Origin: Rhynochetos jubatus
Taxonomy: Eukaryota > Chordata > Aves > Eurypygiformes > Rhynochetidae
Length of the DNA stretch: 64,000 bases
Assembly: GCA_027574665.1 (NCBI GenBank)
Contig: CM050654.1
Location: forward strand, 12,766,142-12,830,141
Direction of reading: 5' to 3'
Under the pieces are notes generated by a model. It was not told the origin of the DNA. It was given only the letters and a program-made list of their open reading frames with translations, and did not search any database. Position 1 is the first letter of the stretch, and each line of letters begins with the position of its first letter. Positions 24,701 to 36,700 of the stretch are shown here, piece after piece. The translations under genes were made by a program, and so were the position numbers.

Positions 24701-27700
24701 CCGTGTGGCATGTGGTTTATTCGTTTTACTTCCACACTTTGCCAGAGTATCAGCTGTTGCTTTTGCTGCTGGGTTTGAAATCCTCACTCAGCCTGCTCTA
24801 ACTGCCTCAAGTCTCTCTCTCAAGGATAAAGGGCTACCTCAAAACTACAGATCAGTAAGCCCAAATTTCATCATTAGCAAAATGATGGAGCCTATAAAAC
24901 GTTAGATAATGGACAACTAAAACACAGCCACTAACCTGCTGGAGCTACACAAGGTATGGGTAATGCTTCCCCTGGCTGCCTTTATGACAAAATGTAGACA
25001 AAGGAAGGAGCAGTGGCTGTCATTTACTTCAACACTGTTTCCTACAGTATTCTTCAATCCAAATTACTACATTATGGTCTGGATGGGCAGAGAGATGAGG
25101 AAAGAGCTGAACAGCTCCATTTCTCTCCTTTATTTAGCAAATGTCTGCTTATACAAACTGATTCTTACTACTACATCCTCTGAAGAACCCCACCAAGACA
25201 ATCCAAGTCAGCAAGGACCACATGGAGGAGGAAAACCACAGCTGAATGGGAAATACTTATAAACTATTTTCTGAGTAAAAGATTCACTTCTTGCAATGCT
25301 TTTGAAGTACTGCTTCAGAGTTCTGATAATGAGAAACAAATTAAAATAAAGATCTGTGTATTCTGCTGCAGAAGGACATAATTTAGAAGTGTCATCAGCC
25401 CTCTGCTTATCCCAACAGAACTAGGAACCCCTACTACAAGACTTCTGAGCGCTACTACAAAGCAGACAATTAACACCAATGTAGTACAAGGAACTTGTTT
25501 CATTACAGAGCTTTAATAAGCAAGATGGAGTTAGCCAAGCTGAAACAGAAGCAGGAAAATCCGTATGGCTTTTATGGGAACTTGCACTTGTTCTTGATAA
25601 GTTGAAAACTTGTCATCTGGACTTTGTCTTTACTTCTACATTATTATAGTCTTCACTGAACAACAAATAATAGGTCAGGGATCATCTAGTTCTATGAAAA
25701 AAAAACGGTATTTATGATTACCTAGCTACATTCCTTGGAAAATTTGAAGACATTTATCATGGTGTATGTACACCAGCATTAACAGCTCTTCAAATACTCT
25801 GTATGTGAAACTTAAAATCTCCAACCTAGAGAGAGACTTTCTGAATTAACGTCACAAACTCCACTTTTGCTCCTTACATTCCCAACAGCTACCCATACAG
25901 CAAACAAGACAGATAATTCAAATTACATTCCTAAATTAGACTTGTTTTCAGAGCTTATGAAAAGCCACAGGAGCATCTAAAAATATAGGGGGATTTTGGA
26001 GGAAACAGCTCCAGAAGCCAAACAGTTTTAAAACAACAAAACCCACTAAATTTAGCCCAAAACCCACAAATGAACTGCAAGTTTTCAGTCACAAAGTGTC
26101 AAGTAGTGACTGAAGTTCACAGAACTTGAACATCCTCAGCTCCTCTGAAATCTGTGCACTCAGTATCAGTGGCTCATTTTGGGGTTGGGTTTTTTTTGTA
26201 TGATTTAAGATGCATCAAAGCAATGTACTTTCTATGGGGTTTAGGGATATTGCCTCCGTTCAGCTTGCATGAAAGATTGTTTAAGAAAAAAAAAAAAAAA
26301 CAACCTACACCTTAGTTTGTATTCATGTTTTAGATTAGATTAGCCTGACCTGAAAACTGACCAGAGTGTTATTTTCACAAAAATTCAACTAGCAGAAGAA
26401 ATAAGCTGCTCAAATTCAACAGGCATGTTTTAATCAAGATGACTCTCCTGAGATTGTATTTAAAAGCACCAAAAAAATTTCCATTTGAAATTGAGTGAAA
26501 TTGTCTATAAAACTGAGTTATGTAGGGAGAAGAAGAAACTCTATTTTTGATAGCTTTTTGTAAAAAAATCTTGCAGTCCACTATTTAAATTGCGATTACA
26601 GAACTCCTATGGGTTTCTGTGTGTTTTGTTTTATGCAAGACTCCGTACCGCTTGACGTAACTCATTAGCTGTGGGTGTAACAACACACGTACCAACCCAA
26701 AGGTTCAAACTAACAGCAATTGATTCAAGTCTTGCATTTACTTGAAAATAAGTCATACCAAAACAGTCCCCAGGAGCTTATAAAGTACACCATATTGGAA
26801 GATTAGCAAAACATATATAGCGTACTGTTGTAATTCTTCTGGGTGTTTAGGCAACCCATGCAAAAGATGAGTACACTGACAGATTTGTAACTGCAAACAT
26901 GGAACATCTGATGAAGGCAGACTTACTATTCCAGCACCAAGATGATTTCATTTGCTGTTTCGTAGACTTCATGGAGATTGACTATGCGAGGGTTAGATTT
27001 CATTAACTCAAGCACGGCAATTTCGTGAAGAATCTCTGCTTTGCAGTCCTGACCTCTTCTTCTTTTCTTTAAAAATTTAGCTGCATACTCTTGGCCAGTG
27101 GATTTAGCTATACATTTTCTAACTACAGCACACCTTCCTCTGCAAAATGAAAGGAAAAACATTAAGATCTAAGACACAAAGTAAGTATGTAAAATGCCAT
27201 TAGAAATAAAAAGGCACAGCAAATAATTGTGAACTAAAAAAAATAATTCTACCATGGGAGTACGATGTTTGGCCTATTTTTACACTATTCCTTGAACATT
27301 CCCTTTCAGTCACTGTAAGAGAAAGCATACTAAGCTAGATGAAGCTTTGATGAGACCCAGCACAATTCCCTTATACAGACCAGCTGAGCATTAAATCGGA
27401 GTATTGGGTCACATGGACGGTCTGACTGTAGGATCACAGAATAACTCAGGGTGGAAGGGACTTCTGGAGGTCTCTACCAAGACCTCCTGCTTAAAGCAGG
27501 GCCAGCTATGAGAACCTAGCAGGCTGCTCAGGGCTTTGGTCAGGTCAGCAAATTACATTAACAAAACCTCAACCACGTTATGACACCTACAGGATAGAGT
27601 AATAAAGAAAGCAAACCCCTGTGAAACGTAGAGAATGAACACAGAAAATAAACCATATTTGTATGCTGGGGGGGGTGGAGTGTTGAGGGGGGAAGGTCTT

Positions 27701-30170
27701 CAGTGCAGACAATTTCTCCACAATCACAATTTATCCAGAAATCACACAGTACTGCTAAAAAAAAAAAACCCCAGGTATCTGCAAAATATTTTAAAGCATC
27801 TCAACAGAAAGACACCCCCTACTTTGCGTTCTCTTTCTCAATCAGAGCTAGACGAAGTGTGCTGCTTTATTTCCTAGCCAACTGTTTAGGTATGGAAACA
27901 AAAATGTATTTTGGCAAAGAAATGTTTTTAAAAGAAAACCACATACTGCAGTTAAAACACCAAGCTGACCTTTTAAAAAATTAGGGGAAAAAATGCAGTT
28001 CTTTAAGCCAAGTTAGAAACTCCTGAAAAAACAAAGTTTTATAATCACAAGTTTTGCATTCCCAGAAATGCCTAGCTGCATACTTGCAAAGTGTTTTCAA
28101 ACGATACAAGAAAAGATCTGTAAGCCCGAAACAGCCAAGTCCTTTCCCAATTGCTAAACCAGCCTATTATTGCAGAGCATTTGAACCTATGGGCTGAATT
28201 TCATAATATACCCAAGTTTAAGATACCACCCCCCAGCTTACATTGTCATTTTAACATCGCCCTGTGAACCACAGAAGTTTCTCTAATGTTAAAAAAGGGG
28301 AACTGGTTGAGCTTCATGAGAACAGCAAGATCTTCCCTGATAGATTTCACACATCTTCCTAGTCACTGCGGGTGCGCAGCTTTCAGGATCCACAGTATCT
28401 CCAAATAAACGATGAAAGAATTGCCATTTGTTTATACTCTATTTGTAGTGTGTTCATTATTAAGACACGAAATAGTTCTACAACAGTGGAATTCCCCCAG
28501 AAATTAAAAAAGTCAGATCTGAAGAGTTGCATTGAAGCAAGCAAAGTGGTTCCCATTCCTCGTTGCCTGCAAAGCAACTGCCTAACCATCACACTTTACA
28601 GCCCCGTTTTATGAGATAAAAACTGATTTCAAGTTGTTTTCATATTCCAAGTTATAAACCACAGAAATTCAACTACTTCAAAAGAAGCCAAGACATCCAC
28701 TCACTGGGGACAAAGCTACTACCCACTACACAGAACCTGCCTGCTTCGTGAGTCAGCGTCTTAAATACCAAAGGACCTAAAAGATAAGGGTGTGGGAGGA
28801 AGAAATGGGACTTGGGAAGCTTAAGCAGAGAAAAACAAAAGAACCATTTACTAAGTAACCTGAAGAGGAAGATGAAAATTTCAAATGAAAAGAATTGCAT
28901 ATTTAATCTTTTAGAGAAGCTACAAAGAAAGGTGTATTTTACATCACTGGAAGTGTTGCAAACACTTAAGACGTTACAAAAAATAATGCACTGTTAAGCC
29001 AGAAAAAGTAAAAAACGTTTGGAAAACATACTACTCTGCTTCTGTTTCCTTACATTTTGGCATTTATTTTGTATGTCTGTTTTTGCACGTGCAGAAAGTA
29101 TTACAGACTGACTTTTGGAATCCACACAAAATCCTTACTTTTGCTTGTTTACACATCTCATGAGTATGTATAATCTGAAAATCCAGCACTGCAGTGGATA
29201 CTGGAGCTCTAGAGGACGGTGCACATAAACTGCTTCTACAGAGCCCAGAATTTAAAACTAGAGCCAACAAAGGGGTAAGAGGGACATTATGGGCTGCAAG
29301 GTGCACTTTTATAGAAGTGTACAAGATGAATGAAGCACATGCTAGGGGAAAACAACCACCACCAAAACCCACGACACCAAAAAACCAACACGCACGTAAG
29401 AAGAGACCAATGAAGGCTAAAAAGCTTACAAAAGTCACACCCAGTTGAACATCTTGGCTGACAAAAAAGTTACAGGCGCAAAGGATCACCATGTAACACA
29501 GGAAGGCACAACTGCCAAACTGACCCGTGCCACTTCTATTCACGGAGAACTTCTGGAAACATGACCATGGCATTGTGTTTGCATTTCTTTTACACCCAAT
29601 TCCCTGAGTATTTTCAGGGTATGAATTCACCCAATGATTTCCAAAAAACATTAACTCAGTTGTCTGAAGCAGTATCATAAATACCGAAGGGTTTTTTTCA
29701 TTTGGTTTTATTTCCTATTTCACTACTGCCACATGAGCAAGGGAAGCAGGCTGCAAAACTACCCCAAAACAGCAGGTTGTTAGAAACTCAGACTAACTGC
29801 TTCAGGGTGGCAGGGGGGAGAGAAAAAGGTGTTTTCTGGACTTCAAAAAACTCACCGGAACCACCAGAATAACCAACTCAAAATCCCCATTCTTTGTCTT
29901 GCGGCAGTACCCTACGTCATCTCTTCTTTAGCTTACATATCTGGAACGTGATGTGTGACTAGGCAGGGGAAATGGAAGAACAGAAAGAACCGCAGATCTA
30001 CAACAGAAACTCCTGTTACTAAGATAAAATAAAAAGGAATAATCTCACCTTCCAAGCTCTTTCGAATCAAGCATATAAAAATTGTGGAAATTGTCTGTCT
30101 TGATTTGTGTCTGCAGAGATGTGGCTAACAAGCCAGAAAGGCTTTTGTTCTCCAACTTTCTCCTCGACAT
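18422..30170 (-). CDS. STK17B: STK17B (DRAK2), DAPK-family serine/threonine kinase, complete coding sequence
   Basis: Death-associated-protein-kinase-related Ser/Thr kinase, linked to apoptosis and to setting T-cell activation thresholds. Seven coding segments join in phase: 30049-30170, 26927-27139, 23602-23746, 23242-23368, 22312-22360, 20763-20942 and 18422-18704. They give 1,119 nt (372 residues plus stop), the length I recall for human STK17B; the paralogue STK17A is about 414. Motifs by residue: glycine loop GRGRCAVV (40-47), Lys62 in [17 protein letters not shown] with Asp158 (HLD where most kinases have HRD), DFG Asp179, and APE at 203-205. The C-terminal tail contains [20 protein letters not shown], typical of STK17B. 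Odd point: MGTTEYLAPE has Thr199 where kinases usually carry Pro. HECW2 lies upstream and DNAH7 downstream on the same strand. Confidence 0.97.
18705..20762 (-). other. STK17B: STK17B last intron
   Basis: About 2.1 kb of AT-rich intron with a T-rich patch near 19960-20020. I recognise no exon or repeat in it. Confidence 0.55.
20763..20942 (-). CDS. STK17B: STK17B coding exon 6
   Basis: A 180-nt exon, CTTTTCTCAG acceptor and CAGA/GTAAGT donor, encoding residues 219-279: [18 protein letters not shown], then [20 protein letters not shown] and [12 protein letters not shown]. This is the kinase C-lobe, helices F to H. Confidence 0.96.
21988..22049. repeat. Imperfect 31-bp tandem duplication in an STK17B intron
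   Basis: Two adjacent 31-bp units, 21988-22018 and 22019-22049, share CAAGAGTA..TAATACCT.AAGCA with a few substitutions. It looks like a simple local duplication with later drift. Confidence 0.8.
22312..22360 (-). CDS. STK17B: STK17B coding exon 5 (49 nt)
   Basis: A very short exon, TTTCTCTAG acceptor and ATGTG/GTAGGT donor, encoding residues 203-219 ([17 protein letters not shown]). It carries the APE motif that closes the activation segment. It is below ORF-finder length and was found by phase and homology. Confidence 0.95.
23242..23368 (-). CDS. STK17B: STK17B coding exon 4
   Basis: A 127-nt exon, ATTGTAG acceptor and CTAG/GTATGG donor, encoding residues 161-203: [25 protein letters not shown], then [13 protein letters not shown]. 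It carries the DFG Asp179 and the activation loop, including the unusual Thr199. Confidence 0.95.
23602..23746 (-). CDS. STK17B: STK17B coding exon 3
   Basis: A 145-nt exon, TGTGTTTCAG acceptor and TAAAG/GTGAGG donor, encoding residues 112-160 and ending in the catalytic HLDLK. It starts [11 protein letters not shown] and includes [20 protein letters not shown]. Confidence 0.96.
24690..25210 (+). mobile_element. Diverged CR1-like LINE reverse-transcriptase remnant
   Basis: Plus-strand, antisense within an STK17B intron. A fragment reading [19 protein letters not shown] resembles the CR1 RT motif NYRPVSL..VPGKxMEQI. Further along, GTGGCTGTCATTTACTTCAA followed by CACTGTTTCCTACAGTATTC resembles the DNA for VxVVYLDFSKAFDTVSHxIL. 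Frames shift between these pieces, so it is an old, dead copy. Confidence 0.65.
26286..26300. repeat. A-homopolymer (15 nt)
   Basis: A run of 15 A in an STK17B intron. No retroposed gene is recognised next to it. Confidence 0.85.
26927..27139 (-). CDS. STK17B: STK17B coding exon 2
   Basis: A 213-nt exon, TTTTGCAG acceptor and an ideal GTAAGT donor, encoding residues 41-112. It contains the end of the glycine loop, [20 protein letters not shown] with ATP-binding Lys62, the helix-C Glu region [20 protein letters not shown], and [16 protein letters not shown]. Confidence 0.97.
27140..30048 (-). other. STK17B: STK17B intron between coding exons 1 and 2
   Basis: A 2.9-kb intron with the CR1 fragment near 27.5 kb, a G-rich run near 27668 and an A-run near 27760. 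A 204-codon minus-strand open frame at 29064-29678 has no recognised motif and is probably chance. Confidence 0.55.
27428..27550 (-). mobile_element. CR1 LINE 3'-end fragment
   Basis: About 120 bp matching the reverse complement of the CR1 3' end: AGGATCACAGAATAACTCAG, GGTGGAAGGGACTTCTGGAG, then CTGCTTAAAGCAGGGCCAGC. It sits in an STK17B intron in the same orientation as the gene. Confidence 0.75.
30049..30170 (-). CDS. STK17B: STK17B coding exon 1 (with start codon)
   Basis: The ATG at 30170-30168, with A at -3, opens [20 protein letters not shown] and then [20 protein letters not shown], ending at an AAG/GTGAGA donor. The exon begins at 30198 after a CTCTAACAG acceptor, so 28 nt of 5' UTR are in this exon and the rest comes from an upstream non-coding exon. 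Confidence 0.95.
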
Positions 30171-32026
30171 AGTCACGACTCTCGCTTCTACCAGTCACCT
30201 GTTAGAGCAAAATAATTAAAAGTTTTGGAACTCCCATAATTACAGTGCAAGAAAGTACACACATAATGGAGTTTAAGTCTATCAGACTAGAAAAGCCTTA
30301 AGTTTGTGCAGTAGGGACCTGAAAACAGCACATTCGATCACCGTAAAAATGAAACCTGAAAAGAACACCAATCAAGACATGCTAAGAAAATTAACTGAAA
30401 CTTTTTTTTTTAAAAGATATAACATTTGAGGTAAGATGTTGTTCCCCGACCCCCTCCCCCCAGCATATCCATTAAATATTAGGGATAAGCTTCAGTTCTA
30501 ATAAAAATGCTAACAACTGCTTAGCTATCAGTGATACGTAGGGCAGTTGGAGGTGTTTTAGCTTTCTGAAAACAAGCCTTAAGTCTTCCTTAGATTCTGG
30601 GTAAATTCCAGCAATTCCCTTAAGTTTATACTTTTAACCGGTATTCCTGGGGGACTTAACCAAAACTCCTTCCTGTTTCTTGTCTACAACACAGCAGGAA
30701 GAGCTAACCACAGGAGAGAAAAAAAGGGTTCTTTTCTAGGGGGAAGATTCATATTTCTTATTAAACTCGCTCACAGTTTAAGTTTCATTTTAGCTCTAGA
30801 TTGTCAGAAATTGCAAAGCGGATGTTGCTCATTCAGATCATTTAGAACTAAATGATGTAGTAATCCTGATTAAATTATCCTAATAAACCAGTTGAAGATA
30901 TACCCACCCACATTATTTCTAGTACTCTTAAAGTAATTAAAAACCAGTAAAAACACTGTGTTCTGGCATTCACATTGATAGGTCTGAACCATTTCTTCAG
31001 GTGAAATGCAAAAGCAAAGCGGAAAAAGGTTACTGAAGGATAACAGGTCTTAATTGATGGTTTATCTTAAGTTAAAGAGTAAGCTTACCTTTATTAGTGA
31101 ACAAAGAAATAAATCACAAGGCAAAAGGCAGTTCAGCTACAGTTAACCAACTCACAAAAATAACAGAGGCATATCATCAGAAACTTCTGGGGGAGCACTT
31201 GATCTAGTTATGAGTCACATATAATCCAGTGCCCATCTAACACTGTTCAAATTACCAGCTCTTGTCATATCGGAACTATTTTGGATTTAAGTCATAATTC
31301 ATGCTTTAGCAGGAAAAATAAATACTACGCAGTTTAATAACATCTTCAAAGTAGCATTTGATAAGAATTAACTAACTTGAAGAATTATCAAGGGGTTACA
31401 ATGCAACCCAAGATACAAGTCTTTGAATCACCTTGTTTACAACAAACACGCACTCCTTTTTCACCAGTTATAGGATAGTTTTATCATTTCAGAGACTGAT
31501 TCAGATGTTTGAAATTTTACATGACTCCTGTGAGCTGTGCTCACTGAACACATTTTAACAGTTAGCTATTTAGTTACTACAGTACTTCAGCAAAAGAGAT
31601 GTATTCATAATAGACCATAGTAAGCTCTTAATCAGTTTGGTCAACTATCAAACGTATTATTTAAAGTTTCATTTTCTATCGTAATTCTTATATAGAGTTG
31701 CTGTTAAAGAGAACCTTTGTGTTATGTTGAATTAACAGCTTCTCTGGTAAGAAACCACGTCTTGCTAGACTGGCATCATCAAGAATAGAGGAAAACATAT
31801 ATTCACAGCAGGAACCAACATCTCTTCAGGAGAAGGAGATGCAATGTCAAACACAATGAGCTATGAAAAAACGTCACAAATTCCAAACTGTTAACTATAC
31901 CCAAAATTAGAAGCGATACCTGGGTTACACACCGCACTAAAAGCCCCAGGAACAGACGCCTCGCACAGAAGTTTGCAAACTTCCCCCTAAACCGTCCTTA
32001 AACGGACAAAAGGCCATTTAATTTAC

Positions 32027-32400
32027 CTGTTTCCAGGAAAAGTCAAGTCCCTGCTCCGGGGCAAGCAGACACTGAGCTGCAGCAGAGAAGGGCCGGTGAC
32101 GAGCAGCACCAGAGCGCCCGCACCTCCCCCGGCGGCGGAGCGGCCAGCCCCGCGGCGACCTGCGGGGCCGGCAGCGTCCCCGTCCGCGCACCAGCAGCCC
32201 CGGGAGGCGGCCCCGCACACCTCCTCCGCGCCCTTCGGCAATGACCTGCCCCGCTCGGCGGCCGGCGCTAAGACAACGTCAGATGCACACGAGCGACGGC
32301 GAGGAGCGGTACTCATGGCCAGCCCAGGCTCCCCGTTCGGAGCGGCCAAGCCGCGTCCCGCGCGCTCGTTCCCTCGTTCCACACCGGGGCGGCCTTCCCC
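32027..32400 (-). other. STK17B: Candidate STK17B non-coding first exon (proximal)
   Basis: A good donor, GAAACAG/GTAAAT, ends at 32027 at the edge of the CpG island. An exon from here would splice to the acceptor at 30198. The 5' boundary is not visible and is only indicative. Confidence 0.45.
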
Positions 32401-33700
32401 CCGTGACCGGCCCGGGGAGGGCTGAAGCACTCCCTTTCGCCTGCGGCCTCCTCCCTGCGCCACCGCAACGAGAGCCCCAGGGGGGCTGCCCACAACCGAG
32501 CGCGCTGACACCCGGTCGGGGCGGCCGCCGGCGTCAGAGCGGGACTCGGCCCAGGGCGTCCACGGTACGCGCCGACACGGGCACCCCCGCGGCTCGGGAT
32601 GCTGCCGCCAGCGTTCGCGGGGCGGGGATCCGCGCACCGGCGGGCTTCGACACCGGCGGGGGAAGGCAGTACGCCGCTCCCAGCGCCCCCCCGGAGCCGC
32701 CCGCCTTCGTCCGCGGCGGCTGAGGCCGGGAGCTGCGCCCCAGCTCGGGCCCGCTCACCTCTCTCCGCCGGACTCCCAGGAAGCCCCTCACGGGCCAACG
32801 GTCGCCGCAGCGGCCCGCACGCGCCGCAGGCCGCCCGCCAACCGCCACAGCCGCAGAGTCGGCGTTTGAAAAGCGCAGCCCGACAGATGTGGCTGCCCCG
32901 CCGGCGCCCGCCCGGCCCGCCCACCTCGGCCGCAGGGAGCCAATCCGCACTCAGCGGGACGAGCCGTCCGCCCGGCGATTGGGTGGGGCACCCCCCGGCT
33001 GAGGAGCGCCCCCGCCCGGCTGCCCTCGCCCCCGCGGGGGCAGCGGGGTGGGGCGGCGGCTGAGGCGGCCGCGGGCGGCAGGTGCCGGCTGCCTGGCCCT
33101 CCGAGCCACCGAGAGCCGAGGGGTGCCGCCGAGTCGGCCGCGACACGGTCCCGCTCCCCCTTCGCCTCTCGCGGCCGTGCCCAGCCCCGGTGCCGGGTGC
33201 TTGGGAGCCGGCGGCGGCCCGGAGCGGGGCCGTGCGCTGAGGGTCCGTCCGCGGCCGGGGCAGCCGCAGCAGAGCCATGTTGTGCGGCCGCCTCACGGAG
33301 CGCAGGGCGCGCCCGGCCGCCGGTTAGATGCACGCAGTGTCTCCCCGCCGCAGGGCTGTGTTTAATCCGTCACGAGGCGTACCGGGGTGTGTGCCGCATT
33401 CAGCAGTGCGAGAACGAGGAGGCGGGGGCAGCGCAGGGTGGGCTGAGGGGGCGCGACGCCATCCCCGCGCTCCCTGGTGCCGGGGAGGCCGCGGGGAGAC
33501 GTGCGGAGGCTGCTCCGTGTTCTTCCTTCCTGGCCTGGCGGAACTGGGGATGCGACAAACCCGCAACCGCCACAACAGAACATGTGGGTGCTTACCGGCA
33601 ACGGCTGCACGCGGTTATGCTTTTCATGTTCGGTTTATGACGCAGCGTGCAGCGTCTCGGGCCGCCGCATTACAGGCTGGGTCCAGCTGAAAACCAGTGG
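32040..33700. promoter_or_regulatory. STK17B: CpG island, STK17B promoter
   Basis: About 1.6 kb of very GC- and CpG-rich sequence, the largest island in the window, upstream of the STK17B start exon. CCAAT boxes lie at 32940-32944 (plus) and 32978-32982 (minus), compatible with NF-Y binding. Two candidate donors for a non-coding first exon are at 32027 and 32759. Long open frames on both strands (up to about 327 codons) are explained by low stop frequency. Confidence 0.8.
32759..32930 (-). other. STK17B: Candidate STK17B non-coding first exon (distal)
   Basis: A GGAGAG/GTGAGC donor at 32759 lies about 180-220 bp downstream, in the minus sense, of two CCAAT boxes. That is a typical spacing for a CpG-island promoter exon. 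The start is inferred. Confidence 0.4.
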
Positions 33701-36700
33701 GTAAACCCGTTCTCACTTGCACATGCACGCTCAAACGGGGACAGTACGGTTTTATACAAGGGCACATCTCGCACAGAGCCTGCTTAACAATCGCTTTTTT
33801 CACGCACCTGAGTGGCGACTGGGTCTTCAGAGCCTCTGGCTTTAAGGAGCCCAAAGCGGAAGAAAAAAAAAAAGACTTGTGGTTTCCAAGACCCTTTTTA
33901 AGGACATGAAATAGCCTAAAGCGTGCTTTAGAAGTCAGTAGAAATAAGAAAGGGTTCTAAAATAGCTGCAATTTGTTTGTCAAATTTATTTCCTCTGTGA
34001 AGCAATCCAGCCAGCTGCCCGAGAAATTTGCAAACATCCGTTTTATAACAGATTGGCCGTGAAGGCAGCAATAGTAACATAGCACGAGAGTTTAGGAGTT
34101 ACAAATCTAAATTTCAGCAGCGCACCATTAGTTACTGGGTTCATACTGTTTATGCCACGGCACTGCCAGCGAAGTGGGTCATTGCTGTGTGCATGGCGAG
34201 CAGAGTACCTAAGTCGTGCTGTCACGGCAACGCTTCTGTGTAGATGAGGTAAAGTGGTATAAATGAAGATGAGCGATGCAGGTTGAGAAAACAGTTTTCT
34301 TGAAGCGTTCACTCCCGCTCGCTTTACCTTATGTCTAGATTTTTAGCATTTCAAGTTGTGGATATTTTTGACAAAACAAGCCCAACATCGTTCTCTCCAG
34401 GAGTTCCACCATCTCTGCAGAGTTCCAGGCTGCACCTTTCTTCGTTATAACAGGATTTCAAATGCCTCTGCCAAATAAAAACACAACACGTAGACAAGAT
34501 GGGTTTTGTGGAGAAGCGTTCTTTTGTGTATGAAAAGCAAGCAGCATTCCGAACATACCGAATGATCCACAGGAGTAAAATGAAATGATGGCTACAGTTA
34601 AGATGGTTTCGGTTATTATAGCACGTGGTGCCAAAAAGAAAATGACAGTGCTTATGTTTGTCTCCTTAGCTGCTTGTGTGTCTTTACTGGTCCTTTTCAA
34701 CACCAGCATTTGCTGTACTCTTCCCTTTAAGTTCGGAAAACAAAATACATACTAAAAATGCGCCGTGACATGCGTGTTATTGTAGTCTTGATTATCTGCT
34801 TATATAATGCGATAGAAACACGTATGGCACTTAGAGAAAGGTATAATTGGTGGGACTCCACCCTGAGGACTTTGGAATTTACTTAGATACACCACAGAGA
34901 ATGACAAACAGAGGGTGGAGAAGGGGGAACAGTAGGCTGAAGGTCACAGCAGCACAGGATCATGAACTGTGCTCATTACTAAAGCATGTGGCTGGTCATT
35001 AATTGCTATTTTTAACTGTCCCAAAGGTGTTAGCTTCATAATTCCCGTTCTTAACAGTAATGTCTTCTCTTGCTTTCCTTAATCTATCCATTACAAAGCT
35101 GGCTTTTTACAGTCTGTAGAGGCTTTCAGGAAAAGAACTGAACTCTTCCTTCTTGATCAGGTAAGTGTTTGGCAAAGCTCTGATGTACAGCTCACGCTCA
35201 ACAGTGCCACAGGTGTTTTGGGAAGCTAACCTTGTGGGGAAAGCTCAGTTCCCTCGAGAAGTGCTGTTTTCAACTCAAACCTGTCACGGGGCTGATGTAG
35301 TTTGGACTTTAGAGACAGCAACCTACCCTTCTCAGCAGGGAACTCCGTCGCTAGAGTGGGAGACAAGTGGACAACACCAAGAGCTGCATCGATGGAAGCT
35401 AAGAATGTCTGAGCCTTCTCCAACTCATTTGCCGTAACTTTGACAAGACATTGACGAAGCCAGACCCTGATCTGTAGCACCACAAAAAGCCTCAAAAAAC
35501 ATCAGCAAATGAGTAATCCCACCAAGCTGTGAGGTTTCTCTGTGGCATGACTGTTCCATGGGGCAGCACATGCTTAAGTACCATGACAACACATGCAGAA
35601 AGAAGCCTTACCAGAGCATCTTCAGGATCCTGCAGTTCAAAGAAGTCACGGAGGTAGATCCACAACTCCTACATGTTGCCTCTATTAATGCAGCCTTCAA
35701 GAGACAAGAGTAAATCCGCCTGCCAAGTGGATGATCGAAGTGCAGGGCGCCCACAGCTGTTTGCTTGGCAGAAGAGCTGAGAGTTGGCACACCAGAACAC
35801 CACACAATAGGCCAGCTGAAAAGTGTGCTGATCCAGGGCATCTCAGATTATAGCATAAAGCTCCTGTACTTACTGACACTGTTTCTCGCACTCCGTGGGG
35901 ATAAAGTAAGCAAAACACCCTCAACACGTCACCACCCTGTAGAGACTACCCATGGCCCAAGCACCTGCAAGAGCACCGTCAGCTGAAGCAACCTCTCTGG
36001 TACCAAATGCCAACCTAAACCATGACATACTCAAAGCACAGGACAACGTTTTGCCATAGGTCCTTCAGAATCGGCATGCCATCTCCTGCCACACCTGCAA
36101 CAGTCAATTCTGCAAATGACCACTGAACACAGATACCCCCCTCATCCAAAAACTACCATTTTTTGAGAGGTTGTTTAAAAAAAACTTTTTTTTTTTCCAA
36201 GTCAAAATCTCTGCAAGAATCCCACCAGGTTTGTGCACAGGAAGTAACAAGAGGCAGCCCTCAATGCCACAGGCAGATACTCTGTGTGCCATTCACCCCC
36301 TCACTGCTTACCAGAATGGCCTCGGTGGCACCCAGCATGGAGCTTCGTACAAACTCCAACCTTTACACCGAGGGAAATTGCTCAATACACGGCGTCACTT
36401 ATCAGCGATCTGGATGGGACTGTCTGAGTCTAGCATGGAGAACTACAACAGAGAGCAGAGTCTGAAAGAGATCCCCTCTCAAAGCCTCGTCTCTTCCCGC
36501 AGCAGCTCCCCTGCAATGCTTTAGGCTAACATGCATCGCGTTTCTGCTAGCAGCAAGATAATGCAAAATAGCTTTCTAGAGAAAGTTTTATCGTAATAGG
36601 AGTATGACTTCAATATCGGATACTACCGAGAGTCTGTGTGACACGCAGGAGAGTCAACAACGTGCCACTGAAACCTTCTGGAGCAAAGGTCTCCTTGGAC

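Noticed and set aside
32313-33296. 327-codon minus-strand open frame, with overlapping long frames on both strands
   Set aside because: It lies wholly in the CpG island, is dominated by Arg, Ala, Pro and Gly in all frames, has no domain, and overlaps the inferred STK17B first exons. Low stop frequency explains it.
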